The translations under genes were made by a program, and so were the position numbers. Under the pieces are notes generated by a model. That model made no database searches and was not told the origin of the DNA. It was given only the letters and a program-made list of their open reading frames with translations. Positions 45,804-58,522 of a DNA stretch of 64,000 bases are shown here, piece after piece; position 1 is the stretch's first letter; every line of letters starts with the position of its first letter. Origin of the DNA: CADEEN01 sp963706685 (lineage in GTDB: Bacteria > Pseudomonadota > Gammaproteobacteria > Burkholderiales > Burkholderiaceae_C); NCBI GenBank assembly GCA_963706685.1, contig CAVPMY010000002.1:186001-250000 (forward strand). Direction: 5' to 3'.

Positions 45804-47135
45804 ATGGCCAGTGCCGTGTATTGCGCGATCGACTTCGGAACCTCCAACTCCGGCATCGCGGTGCCGCCGCCGGGCACGCCGGGTGGGGCCGCGCAACTGC
45901 TGGAGATCGAAGCCGGTCATCCGACCATGCCCACGGCGGTGTTCTACGCCATCGAAGGGCGTGCGCCGCATGAGGAGCCGTTGCCGCTGTATGGCAGCGC
46001 GGCGATCACTGCGTATGTCGAAGGCACCGAGGGACGCTTGATGCGCTCGATGAAGAGCATCCTCGGCTCGACGCTGGTCGAACAGCGCACCGAGCTCGGC
46101 GCCGGGCACTCGGTGGCCTACCTCGATGTCGTGGCCGGCTACCTGCGGCAGCTGAAACAGCGCGCCGAGGCGCATCTCGGTGCCGTGATCGGCCAAGTGG
46201 TGCTGGGCCGGCCGGTGTTCTTCGTCGATGACGACGCCGAGCGTGACGCCAAGGCTCAGGCCGCACTCGAATCGGCCGCGCGGTCCGTCGGTTTTGTCGA
46301 CGTGCAATTTCAGTATGAACCCATCGCTGCGGCGCTTGACTACGAGCAGCAGGCCACGAAGGAGCAGACTGTGCTCGTCGCCGATATCGGTGGCGGCACG
46401 TCAGACTTTTCGTTGGTCCGTGTCGGGCCCGAGCGGCGCGTGCGCAGCGAGCGTCGCGACGACATCCTCGCCAGCCACGGTGTGCACGCGGCAGGCACCG
46501 ATTTCGACCGCCACATCGAGCTCGCCTGCATCCTGCCCAGCTGCGGCTACAAGAGCCTGGGGCCGAGCAGGCGCGGGCAGCGCGCTCGCGAAGTACCGAG
46601 CGCGGTGTACTTCGACCTGGCCACCTGGCACTTGATCAACACGGTCTACATACCGCAGCGCATCTCCGAGTTGGCGAGCATGCGGGCGTTTTATGGGGAG
46701 ACTGGCCATCACGACCGTCTGATGGCGGTGGTCAAGCAGCGTCTGGGGCACGCGCTGGCAGCGCAGGCAGAGCACGCCAAGATCGAGGTCGCCGGTGGCG
46801 ATGCAACGCGCGTTGCGCTCGATGCCATCGAGCCGGGCCTGTCGGCCGCGGTGACGCACGATCTTGCAATGGGCGCGATCGGCGTGGATCTGGAGCGCAT
46901 CGTCGCAGCGGCGCGCGAAACACTGCGACAAGCGGGCTGGGGCAACGATGCGGTTGACGTGCTGTATCTCACTGGAGGCTCGACGGGTCTTTCGCCATTG
47001 GTGCAGCGCCTGGCGGCGGTGTGCCCGTCTGCATGGGTGGTTCGGGGCGACCGGTTTGCCAGCGTGGTGCAAGGTCTCGGCTTGCACGCGCAGCGCTGCT
47101 TTGCGCCAGCCGGCGCCGACCTATCGCGCACCTGA
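45804..47135 (+). CDS. yegD: Hsp70 family protein, YegD-like putative chaperone
   Basis: 443 residues, intact. Actin/Hsp70 ATPase fold without the substrate-binding domain of DnaK: AIDFGTSNSGIAVPPPG (phosphate 1), HPTMPTAVFYAIEGR, VGFVDVQFQYEPIAAALDYE, VLVADIGGGTSDFSLVRVGP (phosphate 2), GVHAAGTDFDRHIELACILP and VLYLTGGSTGLSPLVQRL (adenosine motif). YegD in E. coli is of unknown client range. Its 260-nt upstream gap is shared with the divergent PNPOx-like gene. The stop is 92 nt from the converging SOD-rhodanese gene. Confidence 0.9.
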   Translation: MASAVYCAIDFGTSNSGIAVPPPGTPGGAAQLLEIEAGHPTMPTAVFYAIEGRAPHEEPLPLYGSAAITAYVEGTEGRLMRSMKSILGSTLVEQRTELGAGHSVAYLDVVAGYLRQLKQRAEAHLGAVIGQVVLGRPVFFVDDDAERDAKAQAALESAARSVGFVDVQFQYEPIAAALDYEQQATKEQTVLVADIGGGTSDFSLVRVGPERRVRSERRDDILASHGVHAAGTDFDRHIELACILPSCGYKSLGPSRRGQRAREVPSAVYFDLATWHLINTVYIPQRISELASMRAFYGETGHHDRLMAVVKQRLGHALAAQAEHAKIEVAGGDATRVALDAIEPGLSAAVTHDLAMGAIGVDLERIVAAARETLRQAGWGNDAVDVLYLTGGSTGLSPLVQRLAAVCPSAWVVRGDRFASVVQGLGLHAQRCFAPAGADLSRT

Positions 47136-47227
47136 GCTGGCCACCGCCTGTCGATGTCGCAGCGCTGCATTCGACAACTGAGACCATCACCGCGTCGACG
47201 AGCCGACGCCTGGCCCCGTCACTGCAC

Positions 47228-48141
47228 TCACCGCGGCGGCTTGTCGGCCAGCGGTCGCCCCGCTGCTTGCCAGCCGTCGATGCCGCCGCGCAGGTAGCGC
47301 GCATTCACGCCCGCCGCACGCAGCCGCAGCGCGGTGGCGCGGCAGACCTCGTGGCCATAGACGCAGTAGACCACGACCTCGCGCGCGGGCGGCAGTTCGT
47401 CGGCCCAGGTGGCGACGCTGGCCGGGTCGCACCAGCGTGCGCCCGGGAGCATCGGCATGTGCCTGCTCGAACACGCCGGCGCGGCGCACGTCGAACAGCA
47501 CCGCGTCGCCAAGTTCGTCGTGTGCCGCACCGAAGGGCTCGCTGGCCGCGTGCACGGCCTGCTGGTAGCGCGCATACGACGGCGGCCCAGTCGATGTTGT
47601 CCATGAAGGCATCGACGTAGGCGCCCGCCGCGGCGCCGAAGTCCATGTGATAGGCATGCTCGTACATGTCGAGCGCCAGGATCGGCACGCCGCCCGCCAG
47701 CGCATGCGTGTGGTCAGCGGCCCACTGGTTGACCAGCGTGCCCTCGCGCGGCTGGAACACCAGCAGCACCCAGCCCGAGCCGCCGCCCAGGGCCTTGCCC
47801 ATGGCGACGAACTCCTCGCGCCAGCGTTCGACGCTGCCGAAGCTGGCATCCAGCGCCAGCTTCATCGCCGGCTCCATCGACTGGCCGTCGCCGCCCAGGC
47901 TGCCGAAGTACAGCTCGTGCAGCAGCATCGAGTTGGTGGCGATCAGCTCCTCGCGCTTCAAGCCGTTGAGCTGGAAGCCCGGCGCGTTGGCGAAGTCGGC
48001 GATCGGCGCAGTTGCGTGCGGATGGCATTGAGCCGCTTGACCGCGCCGCCGTAGTTGTTCTGGTGGTGGCTGGTCATCAGCTTCGTCCGACAGGCCGTTC
48101 AGCGCGGCCGGGTCGAATGGCAGGTCTTGGATTCGTAGCGA

Positions 48142-48145
<4 letters not shown>
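47228..48145 (-). CDS. Fe/Mn superoxide dismutase fused to a rhodanese domain (frameshifted)
   Basis: About 305 residues after repair. N-terminal SOD: helix with MTSHHQNNYGGAVKRLNAIR (first metal His), NSMLLHELYFGSLGGDG (second), VFQPREGTLVNQW and LALDMYEHAYHMDFG (Asp and third His, D-x-x-x-H). C-terminal rhodanese: GDAVLFDVRRAGVFEQAH, then EVVVYCVYGHEVCRATALRL with the active-site Cys loop CVYGHEV, and LRGGIDGWQAAGRPLADKPP. Several breaks occur; two near the start (GATCGCTACG, AAGACCTGCC) look like a missing C, others like extra bases. ATG 48145 overlaps the chrA stop (ATGA), so it is probably the last gene of chrB-chrA-sod. Confidence 0.85.
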
Positions 48146-49543
<1,398 letters not shown>

Positions 49544-49547
<4 letters not shown>

Positions 49548-50498
49548 GGCGGCGGCGCCTGGTGCAGCGTAGCAGTGCGTCGAACACCGCCGCCGCCGCG
49601 ACAGCCAGGGCGTCGTCATCGGCGTGCAACTCGCGCAGACCGGCCAGCACCGCCTCCAGGCCGGCCGCCTCGGGCACCGGGATGCCGCCGACGTCGAGGA
49701 AGTGCACAGCGCGCGCGATGCGCTGCAGCCGCGGGTCGGCGTCGAGGCCGAAGCTCGCGGCCAGCACCTCGAAGGTGACGCGCGCGCCGACATGCGTGAA
49801 GCGGGCGCCGTCGTAGTCGAAGCCGAGTCGCGCCGCGCGGGGCCGGCGTGGCGCCCGCGGGATCGGCGAGCCAGAGCGAAGCGGGCCTGCGTGTCGATGA
49901 AGCGGCGGATCAGCCAGGCGCAGGCCAGGCGGTCGACCCAGGGCCGCGCGCGCGTGGCCCAGCGCTTGCCCTGGAAGCGGCGCCGGTCCAGCCGCGGCGA
50001 TCGCCGTGCGCCGCCCGGGCCACCGGTTCACCGCGCGAGAAGCGGGCATCGAGCGCCTCGCGCAGCGCTCGCAGGTCGGCCTGCGCCTGTTCGGCGGCCG
50101 CACCCGGGTAGTAGTCGATGCGCCGCAGCGCCTGCAGCGCTTCGGACACGCCGATCGCCAGCGCCGGCGCGCTTCGGTTTCGTGCAAGCGACGCCAGTTC
50201 CACCTGCAGCGTCTGCGCCCCGGCCCGCCATTGCGCGTAGGCCTCGCTGCGGTCGAACAGGGCCAGCATCTCGTCGCGCTGCGCGTCGTCGCGTGGCGAC
50301 AGCCCCAGCACGCTCGCCGTGCCGCCGTGTTCGCGCACCTCGACGGCCAAGGGCTCGAAGCGCCTGTACCTGCGCCTGCGGCAGCAGGTAGGCGCCGTCG
50401 CGCAACGCCGCGCAGCCCAGCGCCTTCAGCGCACGCCAGACCCGCAGCCGCACGGCGTTGGGCTGGGTCGGCAGGGTGACGATCAGGGCGGCGAACAT
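49544..50498 (-). CDS. chrB: Chromate resistance protein ChrB (frameshifted)
   Basis: About 315 residues after repair. N-terminal ChrB domain: ALIVTLPTQPNAVRLRVWRA, LKALGCAALRDGAYLLPQ, then in the next frame VREHGGTASVLGLSPRDDAQ and FDRSEAYAQWRAGAQTL. The central part is RRIDYYPGAAAEQAQADLRA. The C-terminal ChrB domain reads LGFDYDGARFTHVGARVTFE, VLAASFGLDADPRLQRIARA and VHFLDVGGIPVPEAAGLEAV. Breaks fall near 50350, 50000, 49880 and close to the end. The stop is inferred as the TGA overlapping the chrA ATG. ChrB senses chromate and controls chr operons. An inverted repeat lies just before its start. Confidence 0.88.
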
Positions 50499-50502
50499 CT
50501 AT

Positions 50503-50537
50503 GAAATAGATAGTACCAGATATGTAGTATATATTTC
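50503..50537. promoter_or_regulatory. AT-rich inverted repeat upstream of chrB, probable operator
   Basis: GAAATAGATAGTAC at 50503-50516 and GTAGTATATATTTC at 50524-50537 are inverted copies (12 of 14 positions pair) around the 7-bp spacer CAGATAT. It lies 4 nt upstream of the chrB ATG in the only strongly AT-rich stretch of the region, so it probably overlaps the promoter. Autoregulation by ChrB is the natural guess. Confidence 0.6.
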
Positions 50538-50872
50538 TGCATCAAATTGGGCCACGAAGCGTCGGCTCATGGCACCTGCGCGAACTGCATCGCGGAGACC
50601 GACCTGAGAGCTCTCGTGAAATCAATCACGATCAACGTCGACGAGCTGATGGACGAATTGGCTACCGTCCAGATTGCCAATTTGCAATGGACGGGTCGAG
50701 CGATGCCTGGTGGGTCTTCACGCGAATGCTGTAACGATTGCAGGAGCTGCATTTGCGAGGACGCGCCGAAGTCGGCTGCGATTGCCCTTGCGCGGCGTTT
50801 TCGATCCTTGTCGGATGGGCAGCACCACGGGCTGGCGAGGAGCACCGTATAACGTCAAGCAAAGACCAACTC
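50538..50872. other. 335-bp stretch without a confident gene
   Basis: A plus frame from 50547 to 50852 contains ITINVDELMDELATVQIANL and a Cys-rich ECCNDCRSCICED, but it has no recognised family and no clear ribosome binding site. The stretch also holds the unknown start region of the acyltransferase-like gene. Confidence 0.3.
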
Positions 50873-51958
50873 GTGGAAATCGCACGGGGCATCTTGCTGT
50901 TGGGTGTCTTTCACATCCATGCCCTGTACGCATTGCTCGAACGCCAGGGCAACGCCGACGTCGCGGGCTTGGCCTGGCTGCAGGTCAAGGTCCTTGCCCC
51001 GCACATCGTGCTCTACTTTGCGCTGTCGGGCATGACGAGCACGGCCCTGGCGGACAAGCCTCTTGCGCTGGTCGCGAAGCGATCGCTGATGCTGATGCTG
51101 GTCGCGGTTCTTTCTCACATCATCGGCGAACTGCTGCAGTTCGCGTTGTGGAAGCCCTGGGAATCGGCCCGAGACGCGTTGACGGACATGGCCCTGCCGA
51201 TCGTGCTGGGCACCGATCACGCGAACTCCATCGCGTGGTTCTTTGTCGTGTTGGCCATCGTGCGGATGTTGGCCTTTTTGATGTCGTCGAACATGCGCGC
51301 ATTCGCCATCGCGATCGCCTTTGCCGCGACGGCCGTCGCCGCGTCGATGACGTTGAACCTTCACGACAATCTCTACGAGTGGCGCAACTGGCCGGCGGCA
51401 TTACTGATGTTCATGCTCGGCACACGCATCGCGCAGGACTGGCGCGTGCCGCATTGGGCGGGCCTGCCAGCGACCATTGCTGGCCTGGCACTGCCGCTGT
51501 TCAATCGACCAACGTTGTGGACCAACGGGCTGTGCCTGGGTTGCGATCCGCAATTTGTCGCGCAACCGATGGTCGGCAGCTTTGGCTTCATGCCGCTGTA
51601 CCTGGTGCAGGAACTCCTGGCCCTGCTGGCGCTGCTCTGGCTGGCCAGGCTGGCAGCGATGACGCCCATCGGCAGCGCACTGTCCTGGGTCGGCCGGCGC
51701 TCGATCCAGTTGCTCGTGCTGCACGGCTGGGTCATCTTGTCGGCCTATGCCGTGACCGCCTTCGTCGCCCCGCTGCTGACCAGCGCGTGGATATTCCTGG
51801 CCGTCTTCGCCGGCAACACGCTGCTGCACGTGGTTCTCTACAAACTGTTCGAGAAGCCGTTGGCGCGTTTCCTCCTGGCGTGCTCGATGGCGAGCCGCAA
51901 GCTGGTGGCGATGACCGGCAACGTCGTCCGGGCCACCCGAGGTGCGCAGATCCGCTGA
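50873..51958 (+). CDS. Acyltransferase-3-like integral membrane protein, start uncertain
   Basis: 361 residues from GTG 50873; the frame is open further left, and the family start is expected a few residues earlier (SSKDQLVEIARGILLLGVFH). Ten or so hydrophobic helices: EIARGILLLGVFHIHALYAL, LAPHIVLYFALSGMTSTALA, SIAWFFVVLAIVRMLAFLMS, NWPAALLMFMLGTRIAQDWR and RRSIQLLVLHGWVILSAYAV. The helix-1 R-G-I and late L-H-x-W motif resemble the acyltransferase_3/OpgC-like group, which modifies envelope sugars. Substrate unknown. Confidence 0.7.
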   Translation: MEIARGILLLGVFHIHALYALLERQGNADVAGLAWLQVKVLAPHIVLYFALSGMTSTALADKPLALVAKRSLMLMLVAVLSHIIGELLQFALWKPWESARDALTDMALPIVLGTDHANSIAWFFVVLAIVRMLAFLMSSNMRAFAIAIAFAATAVAASMTLNLHDNLYEWRNWPAALLMFMLGTRIAQDWRVPHWAGLPATIAGLALPLFNRPTLWTNGLCLGCDPQFVAQPMVGSFGFMPLYLVQELLALLALLWLARLAAMTPIGSALSWVGRRSIQLLVLHGWVILSAYAVTAFVAPLLTSAWIFLAVFAGNTLLHVVLYKLFEKPLARFLLACSMASRKLVAMTGNVVRATRGAQIR

Positions 51959-52077
51959 TGCATGCACGGCCTCGCGTGTGCCGGCGACACGCCGAATGAC
52001 GAGCAAGACCAGACCCTGATTCAGGGCACGTCGATGGTGCTGTAGCCGAGCCAGCGTCGGCGACGCCGCCCGCGCCG

Positions 52078-52581
52078 CTACTGCACCGTCACCGTGATGC
52101 GTGCGCTCATCACCACCGGGTGATGCGGGATGTGGTTGTGGTCGGCCAGCAGCAACTGCAGGGTGTGTTTGCCGGGCGTCAGCTCGACGCGCATTTCGGT
52201 CTGTCCGCCGCCGAAGTGACGCACGTTGTCGGTGGCCGGCAAGGCGTTGTTGACATCGATCTCGGCCACATCGACCAGCAGATGGTGATGGCCGGTGCCG
52301 GCCTTCTCGATGCCGGCCGGCGCCACGCCGAGGCCGCTCAAGCCGAACTGCACGAGCACCGGACTCGACACGATGTCGCCATTGGCCAGGTTGATGAAAT
52401 AGACCGTCGCCCCTGCCGGCGCAGCCACTTTCGTGTAGCCGCTGGCCAGCGTCGGCGTGCTGGCGCTCATCCGCACTTCCGGCGTCGGGCCTGCTGCCGC
52501 CGCGGCGGGCTGCTTCAACGAGACACCGCTGCAGGCTGCCAGCCCGCCGCAAACCACGAGGGCCAAGGCATTCAACTTCAT
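52078..52581 (-). CDS. DUF4399 domain lipoprotein
   Basis: 167 residues. A near-perfect Shine-Dalgarno (CAGGAGGCGGCA) before ATG 52581 decides the start over ATG 52602, which would overlap the ATPase stop. Signal MKLNALALVVCGGLAACSGV, lipobox LAAC. The mature domain: ATVYFINLANGDIVSSPVLV, QFGLSGLGVAPAGIEKAGTG, HHHLLVDVAEIDVNNALPAT and ELTPGKHTLQLLLADHNHIP, the DUF4399 pattern with its GHHHL histidine run, possibly metal-binding. It is the last gene of the minus hut arm and may be co-transcribed with the importer. Function unknown. Confidence 0.87.
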   Translation of the reverse strand: MKLNALALVVCGGLAACSGVSLKQPAAAAAGPTPEVRMSASTPTLASGYTKVAAPAGATVYFINLANGDIVSSPVLVQFGLSGLGVAPAGIEKAGTGHHHLLVDVAEIDVNNALPATDNVRHFGGGQTEMRVELTPGKHTLQLLLADHNHIPHHPVVMSARITVTVQ

Positions 52582-52598
52582 TGCCGCCTCCTGTTGAC

Positions 52599-53369
52599 TC
52601 ATTGCGAAAGAGCCTGCGCCGCGAGCACCTCGGCACGCACGCTCTCGGTCAATTCTGCCTTCAACGTGGCAAAAGCGGGCGAGGTCTTGATCGAGTAGTG
52701 GCGCGGATGCGGCAGCTCGAGGCGACGGTCGAGCTTGATGCGGCCGGGCCGGGCGCTCATGACGACGACGCGGCTGGCCATGAAGATCGCCTCGTCGATG
52801 TCATGGGTAACGAACAGAACGGTCTTCTTCTGCGCCTCCCAGATGCCGAGCAGCAGCTCCTGCATCAACTCGCGCGTCTGGTGGTCGAGGGCGCCGAAAG
52901 GCTCATCCATCAGCAACATGCGCGGATCGTTGGCCAACGCGCGCGCGATCGCCGTGCGCTGCTGCATGCCCCCGGAGAGCTGCTTCGGGTAGTGATGCTC
53001 GAAACCCTGCAGACCGACCTTGGCGATGAAGCCCTGCGCTGCCTCCAGCTGCGCGGCCCGCGGCAGCTTGCGTTCGGCGAGACCGAAACACACGTTGTCG
53101 AGCACGGTCAGCCAGGGAAACAGCGTGTAACTCTGGAACACCATGCCGCGGTCGGCGCCCGGACCGTCGATGCGCCTGCCGTCGAGCAGCACCTCGCCTT
53201 TGGTCTGGCGATCGAGCCCGGCGACGATGCGCAGCAGCGTGCTCTTGCCGCAGCCGCTCGGGCCGAGGATGGTGATGAAGTCGTTCTCGGCGACGTCGAG
53301 GTCGGTGGCCTGCAGCGCCAGCGTCTTGTCGAAGCGGCGTTCGACGCCGCGGATGGCGAGCACGTTCAT
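52599..53369 (-). CDS. ABC transporter ATP-binding protein (nitrate/sulfonate/taurine type)
   Basis: 256 residues, intact. Walker A ITILGPSGCGKSTLLRIVAG, Q-loop MVFQSYTLFPWLTVLDNV, signature LSGGMQQRTAIARAL, Walker B RMLLMDEPFGALDHQTRELM, H-loop VLFVTHDIDEAIFMASRV. Subfamily of SsuB/TauB. Starts at ATG 53369, overlapping the permease stop (ATGA). It energises import of the ligand of the binding protein at 54156; placement within the hut operon points to histidine, urocanate or a derivative. Confidence 0.94.
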   Translation of the reverse strand: MNVLAIRGVERRFDKTLALQATDLDVAENDFITILGPSGCGKSTLLRIVAGLDRQTKGEVLLDGRRIDGPGADRGMVFQSYTLFPWLTVLDNVCFGLAERKLPRAAQLEAAQGFIAKVGLQGFEHHYPKQLSGGMQQRTAIARALANDPRMLLMDEPFGALDHQTRELMQELLLGIWEAQKKTVLFVTHDIDEAIFMASRVVVMSARPGRIKLDRRLELPHPRHYSIKTSPAFATLKAELTESVRAEVLAAQALSQ

Positions 53370-54145
53370 CGGCCGAGCTGCGCCCACGGGAACAACCGGC
53401 GATTGGCGCCCTTGAACGCGAGGTCGCTGACCAGGCCGATGACGCCGATGACGATGATGCCGAAAATGATCTGGTCGGTGGCCAGCAGCGCCTGGCTGTC
53501 GGTGATCATGTGGCCGATGCCGCTCGAGGCGCCGATCAGCTCGGCGACGATGACATAGGTCCAGGCCCAGCCGAGCACGGTGCGCAGGATCTCGGCAATT
53601 TCCGGCGCTGCCCCGGGCCACAGCACGCGCCGCACCAGGCTGGCGTCGCTGCTGCCGAGCGTGTAGGCGGCCTCGACCAGATCGCGTCGGGTGTTGCCCA
53701 CCACCACCGAGATCATCAGCACCAGCGAGAAGAAGCTGCCGATGAAGATGACGGCGAGCTTTTGCGCCTCGCCGATACCGGCCCACAGGATCAGCAGCGG
53801 AATGAAGGCCGAGGCCGGCAGGTAGCGCGCGAAGCTGACGAAGGGCTCGAAGAAGGCCTCGACCGGCTTGTAGGCGCCCATCGCCACGCCCAGCGGCACC
53901 GCCAGCAGCGCCGCGATCACGAAGCCGCCGACCACGCGCCACACCGTCATGCCGATGTCCTTGGCAAAGCCCATCTGCGTCAGCAGCACCCAACCGCTCT
54001 GGAACATGGCCAGCGGATCGGCGAGGAAGGTCTTCTGCACGAAGCCGCCGAAGGTGACGATCGCCCAGACCGCGAAGAAGACGACGAAGAAGGCCACGCC
54101 GAGCAAGACCTTCCTGCCCGGCGAGACAGGGACCAGCGGCTTCAT
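53366..54145 (-). CDS. ABC transporter permease (SsuC/TauC type)
   Basis: 259 residues, intact, six hydrophobic segments: KVLLGVAFFVVFFAVWAIVT, VWRVVGGFVIAALLAVPLGV, FIPLLILWAGIGEAQKLAVI, FIGSFFSLVLMISVVVGN and IIFGIIVIGVIGLVSDL. The EAA-loop equivalent is EAAYTLGSSDASLVRRVLWP. ATG 54145 gives MKPLVPVSPGRK; the longer in-frame start at 54259 would overlap the binding-protein gene. Coupled to the ATPase by an ATGA overlap. Confidence 0.93.
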   Translation of the reverse strand: MKPLVPVSPGRKVLLGVAFFVVFFAVWAIVTFGGFVQKTFLADPLAMFQSGWVLLTQMGFAKDIGMTVWRVVGGFVIAALLAVPLGVAMGAYKPVEAFFEPFVSFARYLPASAFIPLLILWAGIGEAQKLAVIFIGSFFSLVLMISVVVGNTRRDLVEAAYTLGSSDASLVRRVLWPGAAPEIAEILRTVLGWAWTYVIVAELIGASSGIGHMITDSQALLATDQIIFGIIVIGVIGLVSDLAFKGANRRLFPWAQLGR

Positions 54146-54155
54146 CGAAGCCGCA

Positions 54156-55100
54156 TCACTTGATGAAGCGCGTGTCGGCCAGCTTGCCCATGTCCGGCAG
54201 CTGCTTGATGATGCCGATTTCCAGCAGCAGCTCGGCAGCCTCCTTGCTGAACGCGGCATGGTCGCCGGCGAAGAACTTTGCGTTGGCCTCGCGGTCCTGC
54301 CAGCGCAGGTACTTCTGGCTGGCCTCGAACTTGTCGGCGTCCTGCTTGACGTCGGCGCCCATGATCTCGAAGCTCTTCTTCGGATCCTTCTTGATCATGT
54401 CCAGCGCTTCGAAGTACGAGTCCGCCAGCGCCTTCGCGGCCTTGGGGTTCTCGGCCAGGAACTTGGGCGTGCAGCCGAAGGTGTCCATCACCATCGGGTA
54501 GTCGAGCGTGGTGGCGATGATCTTGCCGGCCTCGGGCTTGGCGCGCACCGCGCTCAGGAACGGCTCGTAGGTCATGCCGCCGTCGAGGTCGGCGGTGCCG
54601 GCGATCATGGCGTTGGCCGACGCCTGCGGCGACAGGTTGACCACGTTCACGTCCTTGATCGACAGGCCGTTTTTCTTCAGCATCCAGGCCAGCGTGAAGT
54701 AGGTGGCCGTGCCGGGCGCGTCCGCCGCCACGGTCTTGCCCTTCAGGTCCTTGATGCTGGCGATGGCAGGCTTGACGACCATGCCGTCGGCGCCATAGCT
54801 CTTGTCGAGCTGGAAGATCTGCGTCGTCGCCACGCCGTTGGCGTTCCAGATGATCCAGGTCTCGACTGTCGTCGCCGCACACTGGATGTCGCCGCTGGCA
54901 ATCGCCAGGTGGCGGTCCTTCTGCGGAATCTTCTTGATCGAGACATCGAGGCCGTTCTTCTTGAAGATGCCGGCCTCGTTGGCCAGCGTCAGCGGCGCGA
55001 AGCCGGTCCAGCCGGAAATGCCGATGCCCACTTTCGTTTCCTGGGCCTGGGCGGCAAAAGCGACAGCGGTCAGGGCCAATGCAAGCAGGGTCTTTTTCAT
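54156..55100 (-). CDS. ABC transporter substrate-binding protein (NMT1/THI5-like)
   Basis: 314 residues, intact. A good Shine-Dalgarno (AAAGGACC) precedes ATG 55100. Signal peptide MKKTLLALALTAVAFAAQAQ. The mature protein: VGIGISGWTGFAPLTLANEA, GIFKKNGLDVSIKKIPQKDR, CAATTVETWIIWNANGVATT, QIFQLDKSYGADGMVVKPAI and DLKGKTVAADAPGTATYFTL. The family binds sulfonates, nitrate or pyrimidine-type rings. It lies 32 nt after hutH in the same direction, so the ligand is probably an imidazole compound of the histidine pathway, which is inferred only from position. Confidence 0.92.
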   Translation of the reverse strand: MKKTLLALALTAVAFAAQAQETKVGIGISGWTGFAPLTLANEAGIFKKNGLDVSIKKIPQKDRHLAIASGDIQCAATTVETWIIWNANGVATTQIFQLDKSYGADGMVVKPAIASIKDLKGKTVAADAPGTATYFTLAWMLKKNGLSIKDVNVVNLSPQASANAMIAGTADLDGGMTYEPFLSAVRAKPEAGKIIATTLDYPMVMDTFGCTPKFLAENPKAAKALADSYFEALDMIKKDPKKSFEIMGADVKQDADKFEASQKYLRWQDREANAKFFAGDHAAFSKEAAELLLEIGIIKQLPDMGKLADTRFIK

Positions 55101-55132
55101 CGTCGGTCCTTTGGTGAGTCCTTGGTGATGCG

Positions 55133-56691
55133 TCAGGCGGGAGTCCACAGCGCGGGCAGCCCCGGCAGCGTGCGAAAGATGCGCGACAGCGAGCCGTCAC
55201 GCACCAGGCCGGTGGCGGCTTCGATGTCGGGCGCGACATGGCGATCGATGTTCATCGCCGGGCATTGCTGGCGCAGCAAGGCATGTGCCGCTTCGAGCGG
55301 CGCCGAACTCGTCAGCGGGCGCAGGAACTCGATGCCCTGCGCTGCGGCCAGCCATTCGATACCGAGGATGTGGGCCACGTTGCTGATCATCGGTTGCAGG
55401 CGGCGCGCAGCAAACGTGGCCATGCTCACATGGTCTTCCTGGTTCGCACTCGTCGGCAGGCTGTCGACGCTCGCCGGATGGGCCAGGCTCTTGTTCTCGC
55501 TGGCCAGCGACGCCGCCGTCACATGCGCGATCATGAAGCCGCTGTTCAGGCCCGCGTTGGCGGTGAGAAACGGCGGCAGTCGCGAGACATTGCTGTCGAT
55601 CAGCATGGCGATGCGCCGCTCGGCGATCGCACCGACCTCGGCGATCGCATTGGCCATCGCGTCGGCCACCAGCGCCACCGGTTCGGCGTGAAAGTTGCCA
55701 CCAGAGATGATCTCATCCGATCGGGTTGCGCCTGTCGAAGCGCCGGCAAACACCAGCGGGTTGTCGGTCACTGCGTTGGCCTCGCGCAGCAGCACCAGGG
55801 CTGCATGGCGCAACTGGTCCAGGCAGGCGCCCACGACTTGCGGCTGGCAACGCAGGCAGTACGGGTCCTGCACACGGTCGTCGCCTTCGAGGTGGCTCTT
55901 GCGGATGGCGCTGCCATCGAGCAGTTGGCGGTAGTACACCGCCACGTCGATCTGCCCCGGCTGGCCGCGCAGCGCATGGATGCGTGCATCGAACGGACCG
56001 TCGCTGCCGCGCGCGGCGTCCACCGTCAGCGCACCGATGACGAGCGCGGCTTCGAGCACCGGCTCGAAACTGAACAGCGCATGCAGCGCCAGTGCCGTCG
56101 AGACCTGCGTGCCATTGATCAGCGCCAGGCCCTCCTTGGCTTGCAGCGCCAGCGGCGCCACGCCCGCGGCGCGCAGGGTATCGGCCGCGGGGCGGCGCTG
56201 TCCGTCGACGATGCAATCGCCCTCGCCCATCAAGGCCAGCGTCAGATGCGCCAACGGCGCCAGGTCACCCGACGCGCCGACCGAGCCCTGGCTCGGAATG
56301 CAAGGCACCAGGCCCGCGTTGTGCGCCGCCAGCAGCGCTTCGATGACCACCGGCCGCACACCCGAATGCCCACGCGCCAGGCTCGCCGCCTTCATCGCCA
56401 GGACCAGGCGCACGACACTCGCAGGCATCGGCTCGCCGACACCGACGCTGTGCGAACGGATCAGGTTGCATTGCAGCGTCGCCAGATCGGCCGCGCCGAT
56501 GCGCGTCGACGCCAATTTGCCGAAGCCGGTGTTGACACCGTAGACCGCCCCGTCGCCGGCCGCCGCGGCCTGCACCACGGCCGCGCTGCGCTGCACCGCC
56601 GGCCAGGCCGCGGCATCGAGCTCGAGGCCCTCGCCGCCGCGGTGGATGGCCAGCAGTTCGTCGAGCGTCAGCGCGCCGGGACGCAGTTGCA

Positions 56692-56692
<1 letters not shown>
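55133..56692 (-). CDS. hutH: Histidine ammonia-lyase
   Basis: 519 residues, intact. Deaminates L-histidine to urocanate using the MIO cofactor formed from Ala-Ser-Gly in IPSQGSVGASGDLAPLAHLT. Other landmarks: GAVYGVNTGFGKLASTRI, LQCNLIRSHSVGVGEPM, ALINGTQVSTALALHALF, VQDPYCLRCQPQVVGACLDQ, NPLVFAGASTGATRSDEIIS, GGNFHAEPVALVADAMANAI and SANQEDHVSMATFAARRLQP. ATG 56692 overlaps the hutU stop by one base (TGATG). First catabolic step; its product feeds hutU. Confidence 0.96.
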
Positions 56693-58491
<1,799 letters not shown>

Positions 58492-58522
58492 GGCAGCGGC
58501 TCCAGATTCGGGATCAACTCTA

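Noticed and set aside
50547..50852. 101-codon ORF with a Cys-rich stretch upstream of the acyltransferase-like gene
   Set aside because: No recognisable domain, weak start context and composition like other shadow frames.
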